A stretch of 64,000 bases of DNA from an uncultured Faecalibacterium sp. (GTDB lineage: Bacteria > Bacillota > Clostridia > Oscillospirales > Ruminococcaceae): positions 62,001 through 126,000 of the forward strand of contig CAKSWU010000004.1 in NCBI GenBank assembly GCA_934513205.1. The letters run 5' to 3'. Below, piece by piece: positions 28,626 to 36,338 of this stretch. The position numbers were made by a program, and so were the translations under genes. The notes beneath the pieces were generated by a model that saw only the letters and a list, made by a program, of their open reading frames with translations, was not told the origin of the DNA and searched no databases. Position 1 is the stretch's first letter. Each line of letters opens with the position of its first letter.

Positions 28626-28931
28626 ATGGCAACGCAGGGCCGCAGAAAACGCAAAAAGAACGTGGTCTGGACAACACTGATGCGATTGTTTTTTCTATTG
28701 CTGCTGTTGAGTATGCTGGCTGCGTATATCTCCAATCAGGTCACCATCAGCTCCAAGCGTGCGGAGCTGGATACGCTGAACGAGCAGATCGCTCAGCAAA
28801 AGACCGAGAATGAGGAAATGCAGCGCATCCTCAGCGGCGATGCAGACCAGATCACCGAGTGGGTCGCGCGGGATTCTTACAATTATGCCGCACCCAATGA
28901 GCGCATCTTTGTGGATGTGACCGGAAACTGA
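28626..28931 (+). CDS. divIC: Septum formation initiator DivIC/FtsB family
   Basis: This 101-residue bitopic membrane protein has a basic cytoplasmic N-terminus of about 15 residues (RRKRKKN), one membrane helix at about residues 17-37, a coiled coil with heptad leucine/isoleucine spacing (about 42-72), and a C-terminal ARDSYNYAAPNERIF segment characteristic of DivIC/FtsB. It is part of the FtsL-DivIB-DivIC divisome subcomplex. Two ATG codons compete; 28626 has GGCAGAGG at good spacing while 28608 lacks a clear site. Confidence 0.88.
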   Translation: MATQGRRKRKKNVVWTTLMRLFFLLLLLSMLAAYISNQVTISSKRAELDTLNEQIAQQKTENEEMQRILSGDADQITEWVARDSYNYAAPNERIFVDVTGN

Positions 28932-28969
28932 GCGGCAGGCATTATTTGTAGAACAAGGAGTATTGAGTT

Positions 28970-29521
28970 TTGGCAATTGAGGTAGGGAACGTATTTGAGG
29001 GCCGTGTCACCGGCGTGAAGCCCTTTGGCGCATTTGTTGCGCTGCCGGAGGGCCGCACGGGCATGGTCCACATTTCCGAAGTGTCCAATCAGTTCGTGCA
29101 GGACATTGCAACGGTCCTGCACGATGGCGATACCGTGAAGGTGCAGGTCATCAGCATCGCACCGGACGGCAAGATCGCCCTGTCCATGAAGCGCCTGCTT
29201 CCCCCGTCTCCGCGTCCCGCGCGGGAAGGCCGCGGCCCCGCAGGCGGTTCCCGCCCGGGTGCACCTCGGGATGGCGGGCACTTTGGCAATGACCGCGGTG
29301 CAGGCCGTCCCCCTCGGGAAGGCGGACGCGGCCCGGCCCGGGATGCTGCACCCCGGGTGTGGCAGCCCAAGGCTCCGGTCCGCTCGGATAACATGGGCTT
29401 TGAGGATATGATGAGCCGCTTCAAAAGCCAGAGCGAGGAGAAGATGGCAGACCTTGACCATGAGACCAACAACCGCCGCGGAGGCGGTTATGCGCCCCGT
29501 GGCCGCGGCGGACGCCGCTGA
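28970..29521 (+). CDS. yabR: S1-domain RNA-binding protein YabR-like with Arg/Gly-rich tail
   Basis: This 183-residue protein begins with a single S1 OB-fold (residues 1-72), with GNVFEGRVTGVKPFGAFV and the DGKIALSMKR end typical of S1 domains. The remainder is low-complexity and rich in Arg, Gly and Pro (about residues 80-130), with a short helical segment (about 137-165) and a terminal RG-rich stretch. The start codon is TTG at 28970, the only in-frame choice with AAGGAG nine bases upstream that preserves the S1 domain. Bacillus YabR lies in the same position after divIC. The protein probably binds RNA or ribosomes; the disordered tail would add nonspecific RNA affinity. Confidence 0.87.
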   Translation: MAIEVGNVFEGRVTGVKPFGAFVALPEGRTGMVHISEVSNQFVQDIATVLHDGDTVKVQVISIAPDGKIALSMKRLLPPSPRPAREGRGPAGGSRPGAPRDGGHFGNDRGAGRPPREGGRGPARDAAPRVWQPKAPVRSDNMGFEDMMSRFKSQSEEKMADLDHETNNRRGGGYAPRGRGGRR

Positions 29522-29570
29522 AGCGCACCGGAAGGTGTGTTTTGGGGGCTGTCCCCATCAGAATGTGCAG

Positions 29571-29606
29571 AACAGATCTGTCTTTGAACGGACAGGTCTG
29601 TTTTTT
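29571..29606 (+). terminator. Terminator after yabR
   Basis: AACAGATCTGTC pairs with GGACAGGTCTGTT around a short loop, followed by six T residues, 50 bases after the yabR stop. Confidence 0.8.
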
Positions 29607-29627
29607 CGGTAACAGAAAGGAACCATA

Positions 29628-30833
29628 ATGCCCGCAAAATTTGAACTGATCGCGCCCTGCTTTTTTGGGTGCGAATCCACCGCAAAATTTGAGCTGACCC
29701 GCATCGGCGCCGAGAACATCCGGGTGGACGATGGCCGGCTGAGCTTTTCCGGCGGTGCCGAGATGATCGCAGCCGCCAACCTGAACCTGCGCACCGTGGA
29801 ACGTGTCATGCTGCTGCTGGCCCGCTACAAGGCCACCACCTTCGATGACCTGTTCGACGGCGTGTATGCGATCCCGTGGGAGGAGCTGCTGCCCGCCGAT
29901 GCAGCGTTCCCGGTCACAGGCTCCTCGCTGAACAGCCAGCTGTCCAGTGTGCCTGCCTGCCAGAGCATCATCAAAAAGGCTGTGGTCAAGCGCCTGATGG
30001 CAAAGCACCATGTTTCGGTACTGCAGGAGACGGGCACAGAGTACAAGATCCGCTTTATGCTGCGCAAGGACCAGTGTGAGATCATGCTGGATACCACCGG
30101 CGAGGGTCTGCACAAGCGCGGTTACCGCCGCAGCGCTATGGAAGCACCCATCCGCGAAACTCTGGCAGCCACCATTGCAGACCTCGGACGTGTGCGCCGG
30201 GACAGTCTGGTGGAGGATCCCTTCTGCGGCAGCGGTACGCTGCTGATCGAAGCAGCCCAGAAGGCGATGAACATCGCCCCCGGTCTGAAGCGCCGGTTTG
30301 CAGCAGAACGTTATAGTTTTGTGCCTGCGGCCCTGTGGGCAGAGCAGCGCCAGAAAGCACTGGCGGATTCTAAGCTGGATGTGGGTTTCGAGGCGTTCGG
30401 TTACGACATCGACCCGGCAGCCGTGGCGCTTGCCAATGCCAATGCAAAGCTGGCAGGCGTGGAAAAGCGCTGCCACTTTGAGGTGGCGGATGTGGCCGAT
30501 TTTGCCGCAAAGCAGGAGGCCATCGTGCTGACGAATCCCCCCTACGGCGAGCGTATGAGCACCATTGAGGGCGCTGCAAAGCTGGCCCGGACGCTGGGCC
30601 GCCAGATGGAAGCCCACCCCTGTGCAGGCGTCTATGCCATCACAGCCGACATGGACTTTGAGGCGCACTACGGCAAGCGCGCCAACAAGCGCCGCAAGAT
30701 GTACAATGGCATGATCCCCTGCCAGCTGTATATGTACTACGCCGCACCGGGTGCCGGACACACGGCAAAGCCCATGCCCAAGACCGGTTTTGACGGCAAG
30801 CGCACCAGCCCGAACCGCTTTGAAAAGAAATAA
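29628..30833 (+). CDS. THUMP-domain class I SAM-dependent RNA methyltransferase (RlmL/YpsC-like)
   Basis: This 401-residue enzyme most likely makes N2-methylguanosine in 23S rRNA. The N-terminal half holds a ferredoxin-like plus THUMP domain (about residues 1-160). SAM motif I DPFCGSGTLLIEA lies near residue 198, GYDIDP near 262, and the catalytic NPPYGER near 303. This is the RlmL N-terminal methyltransferase type without the second (RlmK) methyltransferase domain, as in Bacillus YpsC. The ATG is preceded by AGAAAGGAA. It is monocistronic, between two terminators. Confidence 0.9.
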   Translation: MPAKFELIAPCFFGCESTAKFELTRIGAENIRVDDGRLSFSGGAEMIAAANLNLRTVERVMLLLARYKATTFDDLFDGVYAIPWEELLPADAAFPVTGSSLNSQLSSVPACQSIIKKAVVKRLMAKHHVSVLQETGTEYKIRFMLRKDQCEIMLDTTGEGLHKRGYRRSAMEAPIRETLAATIADLGRVRRDSLVEDPFCGSGTLLIEAAQKAMNIAPGLKRRFAAERYSFVPAALWAEQRQKALADSKLDVGFEAFGYDIDPAAVALANANAKLAGVEKRCHFEVADVADFAAKQEAIVLTNPPYGERMSTIEGAAKLARTLGRQMEAHPCAGVYAITADMDFEAHYGKRANKRRKMYNGMIPCQLYMYYAAPGAGHTAKPMPKTGFDGKRTSPNRFEKK

Positions 30834-30850
30834 AGACCCCAACAGACCCT

Positions 30851-30880
30851 GCCGCACCGGAGTTTCCGGTGCGGCTTTTT
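30851..30880 (+). terminator. Terminator after rRNA methyltransferase gene
   Basis: An 11-base perfect stem (GCCGCACCGGA), a three-base loop and five T residues, 17 bases after the stop. Confidence 0.92.
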
Positions 30881-31030
30881 GCGTGTTTGTGAAAAATACC
30901 GGGAAAAGTCAGAACCAACGACTTTCTGTTTCTTCCGGAAAATGGACGCCGGGACAGGAAGTTTCCGAAAGATGATCCAAAAGATAATGGCAAAGATGAG
31001 ACAAATTCATTCACTTTTTGCAAAGGATGG

Positions 31031-31059
31031 TTGCACCGCCGGGAAAAATGCATTATACT
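31031..31059 (+). promoter_or_regulatory. Promoter of the hypothetical pair at 31106-32529
   Basis: TTGCAC and TATACT are 17 bases apart, 47 bases upstream of the ATG at 31106. The 150 bases before it, after the terminator, show no gene. Confidence 0.75.
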
Positions 31060-31105
31060 AGCCTTATTACAGTCCGGCAGTTCGCCGCAGAAAGGAATCG
31101 TGGAG

Positions 31106-31975
31106 ATGGAAGGAAGAATGCGGCCCTATCTGCCGGAGCTGACCATCCGGGATTACAACATCTATATGCAGTATCTGCGGGGAGTCCGGCGGCAGCTGTA
31201 CGAGGACTATGGCTTCTACGCCTGCCATCTGCTGCGGACCAACGGAGTGCTGTTTGCAGTGCTCTCGGACAGTCTGGCGGGGCGCTCCGCCACCTGTCGG
31301 TGCAAGCGGGTGCCCGGTACGCTGGCGTGGCGCAGACTGATGTGCCAGACGCAGGGCATCCGTCTGGCGGCACAGGTGGAGGTGCTGCTGGGCTGGCATA
31401 GCCTGCAGGACCGGAAATACTGTGAGCTGCGGCCGCTGGACCGGGTCCGCCGCGCGGTGGACAGCGTGATGCTACGCAAGGCCTATGAACGCGCTGTGCG
31501 GGAAAATCCGGCGATTGAACGCTTGTTCCAGCAGGAACGGGAGCAGGCTGTGGTGCAGATGAACCTCAGCGCCCGGAACTATACGCTGGCGGCAGAGCCT
31601 ATGAGCAATATCTATGGAGCACTGTATTCCACCCTTGCTACCGACGATTCCAGCCAGCGCAGGAGCATGCGCTGCATCGGAAGCTACATTGGGCGCATCT
31701 TCTATCTGCTGGACAAAGCAGAACGGTTCGAGAAGGACAAGCGCAGCGGGCAGTACAATGTGTTCGTGGTCAACGAGCTGAAGGGGCAGGCGGCAGCGAT
31801 GGAAAATGCCCGCCGTCAGGCGCTGGCGGCAGCGAACGATCTGATGCGGGTGTACAGCATGCTGGACATCAAGCTCAACCGCAGCCTGCTGGACAATATC
31901 ATGCTTTTGGGCCTGCATCACGCGGTGGAGCCGCTGGAAGCCGGCACCGAGCAGGAAAATTGGGAGATCCCATGA
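31106..31975 (+). CDS. Hypothetical protein, DUF5685-like, 289 aa
   Basis: I do not recognise a defined function. The N-terminus (MRPYLPELTIRDYNIYMQY, then a short helix and YGFYACHLL) resembles DUF5685 proteins, which begin with a similar GYVRP...L..reye..Y pattern, but the usual cysteine pair (YCGLCK) is replaced here by a non-cysteine sequence. The rest is mostly helical, with a conserved-looking DSSQRRSMRCIGSYIGRIFYLLDKAE region (split as residues about 190-215). There is no signal peptide. Two ATGs, 31106 and 31118, are plausible; 31106 has AAAGGAA upstream. It overlaps the next gene by ATGA, so the two are coupled. Confidence 0.65.
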   Translation: MEGRMRPYLPELTIRDYNIYMQYLRGVRRQLYEDYGFYACHLLRTNGVLFAVLSDSLAGRSATCRCKRVPGTLAWRRLMCQTQGIRLAAQVEVLLGWHSLQDRKYCELRPLDRVRRAVDSVMLRKAYERAVRENPAIERLFQQEREQAVVQMNLSARNYTLAAEPMSNIYGALYSTLATDDSSQRRSMRCIGSYIGRIFYLLDKAERFEKDKRSGQYNVFVVNELKGQAAAMENARRQALAAANDLMRVYSMLDIKLNRSLLDNIMLLGLHHAVEPLEAGTEQENWEIP

Positions 31976-32529
31976 AGCATAAGCAACAAAAAAGCTGGGT
32001 CATGGCCTACTGCGGCATCGTATCGGCGCTGTGCGTCGCATTGATGCTGCTGGGGGCGGTGATCCCCATCGCCATGTTCATCGCGCCTGCGGTGGCAGGT
32101 TTTCTGATCGCCACAGTCTGCGTGGAGTGCGGCCGCCAGATGGCGCTGACGGCCTATACGGCGGTCAGCCTGCTGGCCCTGCTGTTTGTGCCGGACAAGG
32201 AAGTGGCGCTGATCTTTGCAGCGCTGCTGGGGTATTATCCGCTTGCAAAGCCGCACTTCGACCGCATCCGTCCCGCGCTGCTGCGGGGGACGTGCAAACT
32301 GCTGCTGTGCAACGGTGCAGTGCTGGCGATGTACGGGCTGGTCTTTCTGCTGGTGCCTGCAGGCAGCATCTCGCAGGAGCTGCGCGCCACGGCACTGGCG
32401 GTCTCGCTGGCAACCTTGGCGATGGGCAATGCTGCGTTTCTGCTGTACGACCGGGCGCTGCACAATCTTCTGATGCTGTACCGGATGGTATGGCAGCCGA
32501 AACTCCATAAAACTTTGGGCTGGCGTTAA
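31972..32529 (+). CDS. Hypothetical integral membrane protein, 185 aa
   Basis: This is a polytopic membrane protein with about five or six hydrophobic helices: residues about 12-35, 37-55, 60-75, 82-95, 108-130 and 140-160. Short loops and a basic start (MKHKQQKSW) are present. The layout, with a small first helix pair and the LGAVIPIAMFIAPAVAGFL stretch, is reminiscent of ECF-transporter S components, but no ligand motif is recognisable, so this is a weak suggestion. It starts inside the stop codon of the preceding gene and is followed directly by the glmS leader. A short hairpin overlaps its stop codon. Confidence 0.65.
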   Translation: MKHKQQKSWVMAYCGIVSALCVALMLLGAVIPIAMFIAPAVAGFLIATVCVECGRQMALTAYTAVSLLALLFVPDKEVALIFAALLGYYPLAKPHFDRIRPALLRGTCKLLLCNGAVLAMYGLVFLLVPAGSISQELRATALAVSLATLAMGNAAFLLYDRALHNLLMLYRMVWQPKLHKTLGWR

Positions 32530-32539
32530 GCCAGCCTTT
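32518..32539 (+). terminator. Weak terminator-like hairpin overlapping the stop codon
   Basis: GGCTGGC and GCCAGCC form a 7-base stem with a five-base loop containing the TAA stop, followed by only three T residues. It also covers the expected -35 region of glmS, so its role is uncertain. Confidence 0.4.
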
Positions 32540-32543
32540 GTGC

Positions 32544-32549
32544 TATAAT
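32544..32549 (+). promoter_or_regulatory. -10 element of the glmS promoter
   Basis: A perfect TATAAT lies 42 bases upstream of the ribozyme cleavage site. No good -35 box is present at 16-18 bases. Confidence 0.5.
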
Positions 32550-32567
32550 AAGCCCCTGAAAGGTGGA

Positions 32568-32745
32568 ATGTGGAACAACAGTTGATGCAAAGCGCCGGGC
32601 CACGCAGGTGACAGCTGCGAGGGTGACGAGGAGAGAGATCATCGAAAGATTCGGCGGATGTTTCTCCGGCTGAGGGCTAGACCAGCCGCAGAGAAGGGCA
32701 AAAAACGGCAGTGATACCGCAACAGATCCCTTCAAAGAAAGCCAT
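32568..32745 (+). ncRNA. glmS glucosamine-6-phosphate-activated ribozyme (riboswitch)
   Basis: The leader of glmS carries the conserved pieces of the glmS self-cleaving ribozyme in order: AGCGCC after the cleavage site, a G-rich/GACAGCTG segment, GACGAGGAGAGAGATCATCG, the GGCGGATGTTTCTCCGG core and CTGAGGG, and then a 3' domain with AAGGGC and CCCTTC able to pair. Cleavage is expected between A32591 and G32592. In the family, glucosamine 6-phosphate acts as a coenzyme for cleavage, exposing a 5'-OH end that triggers mRNA decay and lowers GlmS. The outer boundaries are approximate. Confidence 0.92.
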
Positions 32746-32828
32746 ACAAGAACATAAACTGAAATGGAAGCTGACCGTGTTCTGCTGCGCATTTTCGGCG
32801 CGGCACGGTCGGTCTGGAGGTGTTTTGT

Positions 32829-34649
32829 ATGTGTGGCATCGTTGGTTATGTGGGCAGGCGCAGCGCACAGGATGTGCTGCTGGATGGTCTGGAAAAACTG
32901 GAATATCGCGGATACGATTCCGCCGGCGTGGCGCTTGCGCTGGACGGCGGCATCCGCGTGGTCAAAACAAAGGGTCGGCTGTCTGCCCTGCGGGAGAAGC
33001 TGCAGGCGCAGCAGTTGGCGCAAAGCCGGTGCGGCATCGGTCACACCCGGTGGGCGACCCATGGGGAGCCCAGCGATGTGAACAGCCACCCGCATTCCAC
33101 CCCCCGGGTCAGCATTGTTCACAACGGCATCATTGAAAATTACGGCCTGCTCAAGGAACGGCTGATGGCAAAAGGCTACCAGTTCCAGAGCGAGACGGAC
33201 ACGGAAGTATTGGTGAAGCTGATCGACAGCTGCTACACCGGGGACCCCCTGCTGGCCTTGTACAAGGCACTGAGCAAGGTGCGGGGCAGCTATGCACTGG
33301 CAGTGCTGTTCCGGGATCTTCCGGATACGATCTTCGCGGTCAAGCGGGAAAGCCCGCTGATCGTGGGCTGCGGCGAGGGCGAGAATTTTGTAGCATCGGA
33401 CATTCCGGCGCTGCTGAAGTATACCCGCCGCTACTGCGTGCTGGAAGAAGGGGATCTGGCAGTGTGCACCGCCGACAGGATCCAGTTCTATAACGAGTTC
33501 GGCGAGCCGGTGGAACGCCCGGTGCTGACGGCAGACTGGGACATGGAAGCCGCCGAAAAAGGCGGATATCCTCACTTTATGCTCAAGGAGATCCACGAGC
33601 AGCCTGCCGCCATTACCGCAACAGTCAGCCCCCGGGTGGAGGATGGCATGCCGGTGCTGCGTATCCCGGAGCTGACCGATGAAAGGCTGCGCAGCATCGG
33701 GACCGTGCATCTGGTGGGCTGCGGCACGGCGATGCACGCCGGAATGGTGGGCAAGGCAGCCATTGAAACGCTGGCCCGGGTGCCTGCCGAGGTGGACATT
33801 GCCAGCGAGTTCCGCTACCGGGATCCGATCCTGCGGGACAACGATCTGGTGGTCATCATCAGCCAGTCCGGCGAGACCAGCGATACGCTGGCGGCCCTCA
33901 AGCTGGCAAAAAGCCGGGGCGTGCCGGTGCTGGCCATCGTGAATGTGGTGGGCAGCTCCATTGCCAGGGCAGCGGACTACGTCATGTACACCTACGCGGG
34001 GCCGGAGATCGCTGTGGCATCCACCAAAGCCTATATGGTGCAGATGTGTGTGCTGTACCTCTTTGCGCTGCGGCTGGCGTATGCCCGGGGAGAACGCACC
34101 GAAGCCGAGACCCGCCGGGACACGGCAGAGCTGCTGCGCATCCCGGTGCTCGTCAAGGACCGGTTGGCAGACTGCGAGCAGATCAAATATCTTGCCAGTC
34201 GTTATGTGAACACCCAGAGCTGCTTTTTCATCGGGCGCGGGTTTGACTATGCACTTTCGCTGGAGGGCAGTCTGAAGCTGAAGGAGATCAGCTACGTCCA
34301 CTCGGACGCCTATGCTGCCGGAGAGCTGAAACACGGAACGATCAGTCTGATCACCGATGGTGTGCCGGTGATCGCGCTGGCGACCCAGAAAAATGTCTAC
34401 GAAAAGACCCTGTCCAACGCCAAGGAGACCCGGAGCCGCGGTGCCCGGGTGCTGCTGTTCACCACAAAGGACGCCGTGGTGCCGGATGGCATTGCAGATG
34501 CGGTGATCCGGCTGGAGGAATGCAGCGGGATCTTCATGCCGCTGCAGCTTATTGTGCCGCTGCAACTGTTTGCCTATTATATGGCGGTCCTGCGGGGCTG
34601 TGACGTGGATAAGCCCCGCAATCTGGCAAAGAGCGTTACGGTGGAATAA
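32829..34649 (+). CDS. glmS: Glutamine--fructose-6-phosphate aminotransferase (isomerizing)
   Basis: This 606-residue enzyme makes glucosamine 6-phosphate from fructose 6-phosphate and glutamine, the first committed step to UDP-GlcNAc, peptidoglycan and teichoic acids. The start is ATG 32829, giving MCGIVGYVG, so Cys2 becomes the N-terminal nucleophile of the glutaminase domain; GGAGGTG lies seven bases upstream. Other motifs are LEYRGYDSAG, GHTRWATHGEPS and the two SIS isomerase domains with GCGTA and SQSGETSDT. The C-terminus ends KSVTVE, as in the family. Expression is governed by the upstream ribozyme. A strong bidirectional terminator follows. Confidence 0.96.
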   Translation: MCGIVGYVGRRSAQDVLLDGLEKLEYRGYDSAGVALALDGGIRVVKTKGRLSALREKLQAQQLAQSRCGIGHTRWATHGEPSDVNSHPHSTPRVSIVHNGIIENYGLLKERLMAKGYQFQSETDTEVLVKLIDSCYTGDPLLALYKALSKVRGSYALAVLFRDLPDTIFAVKRESPLIVGCGEGENFVASDIPALLKYTRRYCVLEEGDLAVCTADRIQFYNEFGEPVERPVLTADWDMEAAEKGGYPHFMLKEIHEQPAAITATVSPRVEDGMPVLRIPELTDERLRSIGTVHLVGCGTAMHAGMVGKAAIETLARVPAEVDIASEFRYRDPILRDNDLVVIISQSGETSDTLAALKLAKSRGVPVLAIVNVVGSSIARAADYVMYTYAGPEIAVASTKAYMVQMCVLYLFALRLAYARGERTEAETRRDTAELLRIPVLVKDRLADCEQIKYLASRYVNTQSCFFIGRGFDYALSLEGSLKLKEISYVHSDAYAAGELKHGTISLITDGVPVIALATQKNVYEKTLSNAKETRSRGARVLLFTTKDAVVPDGIADAVIRLEECSGIFMPLQLIVPLQLFAYYMAVLRGCDVDKPRNLAKSVTVE

Positions 34650-34699
34650 ACGCCTTACAGGGCCGCGAGAGCGGCGATGACAGGACTTGTAAAAGGACA

Positions 34700-34741
34700 A
34701 AAAAGGGAACTCCCATCCGAGTAGATGGGAGTTCCCTTTTT
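34700..34741. terminator. Bidirectional terminator between glmS and the Ig-like gene
   Basis: A perfect stem of about 18 bases (AAAAAGGGAACTCCCATC and complement), with a six-base loop and A/T tracts on both sides. It serves glmS and the convergent surface-protein gene. Confidence 0.9.
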
Positions 34742-34766
34742 GATGCAAGAAACAGGGGAGAGAGGC

Positions 34767-36278
34767 TTACCAGAACCAGTAACGCTTCTTGAAAGCAATG
34801 TAGGCCGCCCCGATGATCACGATCACTACGCCGCCCGCAATGAAGAAGGTCCAGTTGATGTTGGCGAACTTCAGGTTCTGGTTGGTCAGCAGATAGCGAC
34901 CAGCCGTGTCGGCGGTGATGATGCCGTCGGTATAGCTGTTCAGGTACTGCCACTTGCCGGAGACCGAGTTGTACAGATACAGGTGGGAATAGGTGCTCTT
35001 GTCCAGATCAATGCGCACCGAGCAGGGAAGCGCATGCCCCTTGTCCAGCTCAAACTCAATGCCCTGCTCGGTCTCAGTCAGGGTGAGCAGGGTGTCCAGA
35101 TCACTGGTGGTGCTGCGGACGCCGCTGCCCGCGATCTGCAGCGTGTAGCCATCGCCCACCACGCACAGGGTCTTGCCGGTGGTGCGCAGCGCATTGAAGA
35201 TCTCGCCGGTCACAGTAGGCACTTCGGACTGGTTAAAGACCAGCTCGTTGTCCTCGCTGTTCTGGATGGCTTTGACGATGGGGTCCATCTCCAGCGGGGC
35301 ATCGTTGCCTGCGGTAGAGTCGTCACCGGACGCATCGCCCGAGGACGAGGATGCCGAAAGGTTGACGATGACCGTTACCATGGCAGAGGCCGTGCCGTTG
35401 GACACGGTGATGGAGGTCGCACCGGCACCCACTGCGGTGATCACACCGGTGGGGCTTACGGTGGCAATGTTGCTGTTGCCGGACTTGAAGGTGAACTTCT
35501 GCGATGCCGACGAGGGCGAAGCTTTTGCGGTCAGGGTGCGGGTGGCACCGGGTTTCAGCACTACATAAGAGGGGTTCACGGTGACGACCTGCCCGCTGTT
35601 GGAAGAGCCGGTGCTGCCAGTCCCATTGCTGGGAACGCTGATGACCGTGACGGTGGTGCTGGCAGTTACGGAACCGCAGGTGGCAGTGATGGTGGCGGTA
35701 CCCGGTGCGATACCGGTGACACGACCAAAGCTGTTCACCGTGGCGACCTTTTCATTGGAAGAAGTCAGAGTGACGGTGGCATAGTTGGATGCGGAAGAAG
35801 GCCGCACCTGCAGGGAGGCGGAGACCGAGTTGCCGACATAGAGGGTGTTGGAGGTCAGCGAAAGGTCCATCTCAGTGACGATCATGGTGGAGTCCATGGA
35901 GACCGCAATGGTATAAGCGCAGATCTGGTTGCCTGCGGCTGCGGTGATGCGGGTGGTGCCAACGCCCACAGCCTGCACCACGCCGGTGCTGCTGACCGTC
36001 AGGATGGACGTATCATCGGAGATGTAGACCACAGTGTCAGTAGAAGTGCGGGGACGCACGGTTGGAGACAGCTGCTGCGTGGAACCCAGCAGCATGTTGG
36101 AAGCATAGCTGCCGGTCTCGATGCTTTCGGCAGGGATATCCTGGCTCCACGGCAGGGTGACATTGCCGAGGGCCAGACCCGTCAGCGGGGCAGCTGCCGA
36201 AGCAGAAAGGGCTGTGCCGCCCACCAGCAGGCAGAGCATTGCAGCGCAGACTGCCAGTTTTTTTGCGGTTGATTTCAT
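34767..36278 (-). CDS. Secreted, membrane-anchored BIG2 Ig-like repeat protein
   Basis: This 503-residue protein has a Sec signal peptide (basic KSTAKK, hydrophobic core, ALSASA cleavage region near residue 28). Three BIG2-type Ig-like modules follow, at about residues 65-130, 137-212 and 230-305, each with the S-x-x-x-x-VA/LTVSSTGVVxAVGxGTTxIT pattern. A Ser/Gly/Asp linker (about 307-330) leads to a C-terminal domain of about 140 residues I do not recognise, a membrane helix (about 475-497) and a short basic tail. It should be displayed on the outer face of the membrane. There is no LPxTG motif. It is the last gene of the exporter cassette, 60 bases after the HlyD-like gene with an AAAGAGGT site. 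A role in adhesion, matrix binding or receipt of an exported peptide is possible but unproven. Confidence 0.85.
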   Translation of the reverse strand: MKSTAKKLAVCAAMLCLLVGGTALSASAAAPLTGLALGNVTLPWSQDIPAESIETGSYASNMLLGSTQQLSPTVRPRTSTDTVVYISDDTSILTVSSTGVVQAVGVGTTRITAAAGNQICAYTIAVSMDSTMIVTEMDLSLTSNTLYVGNSVSASLQVRPSSASNYATVTLTSSNEKVATVNSFGRVTGIAPGTATITATCGSVTASTTVTVISVPSNGTGSTGSSNSGQVVTVNPSYVVLKPGATRTLTAKASPSSASQKFTFKSGNSNIATVSPTGVITAVGAGATSITVSNGTASAMVTVIVNLSASSSSGDASGDDSTAGNDAPLEMDPIVKAIQNSEDNELVFNQSEVPTVTGEIFNALRTTGKTLCVVGDGYTLQIAGSGVRSTTSDLDTLLTLTETEQGIEFELDKGHALPCSVRIDLDKSTYSHLYLYNSVSGKWQYLNSYTDGIITADTAGRYLLTNQNLKFANINWTFFIAGGVVIVIIGAAYIAFKKRYWFW

Positions 36279-36338
36279 GTTTTGTATACCTCTTTGGGTG
36301 GTTTGAAACGGGCTGACCGGGCAATGCGCAGCGGGTCC

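Noticed and set aside
35000..36100. Repeated sequence in the Ig-like gene considered as DNA repeats
   Set aside because: The three BIG2 modules are similar in protein pattern but the DNA is diverged; these are ordinary domain repeats and not recent duplications.
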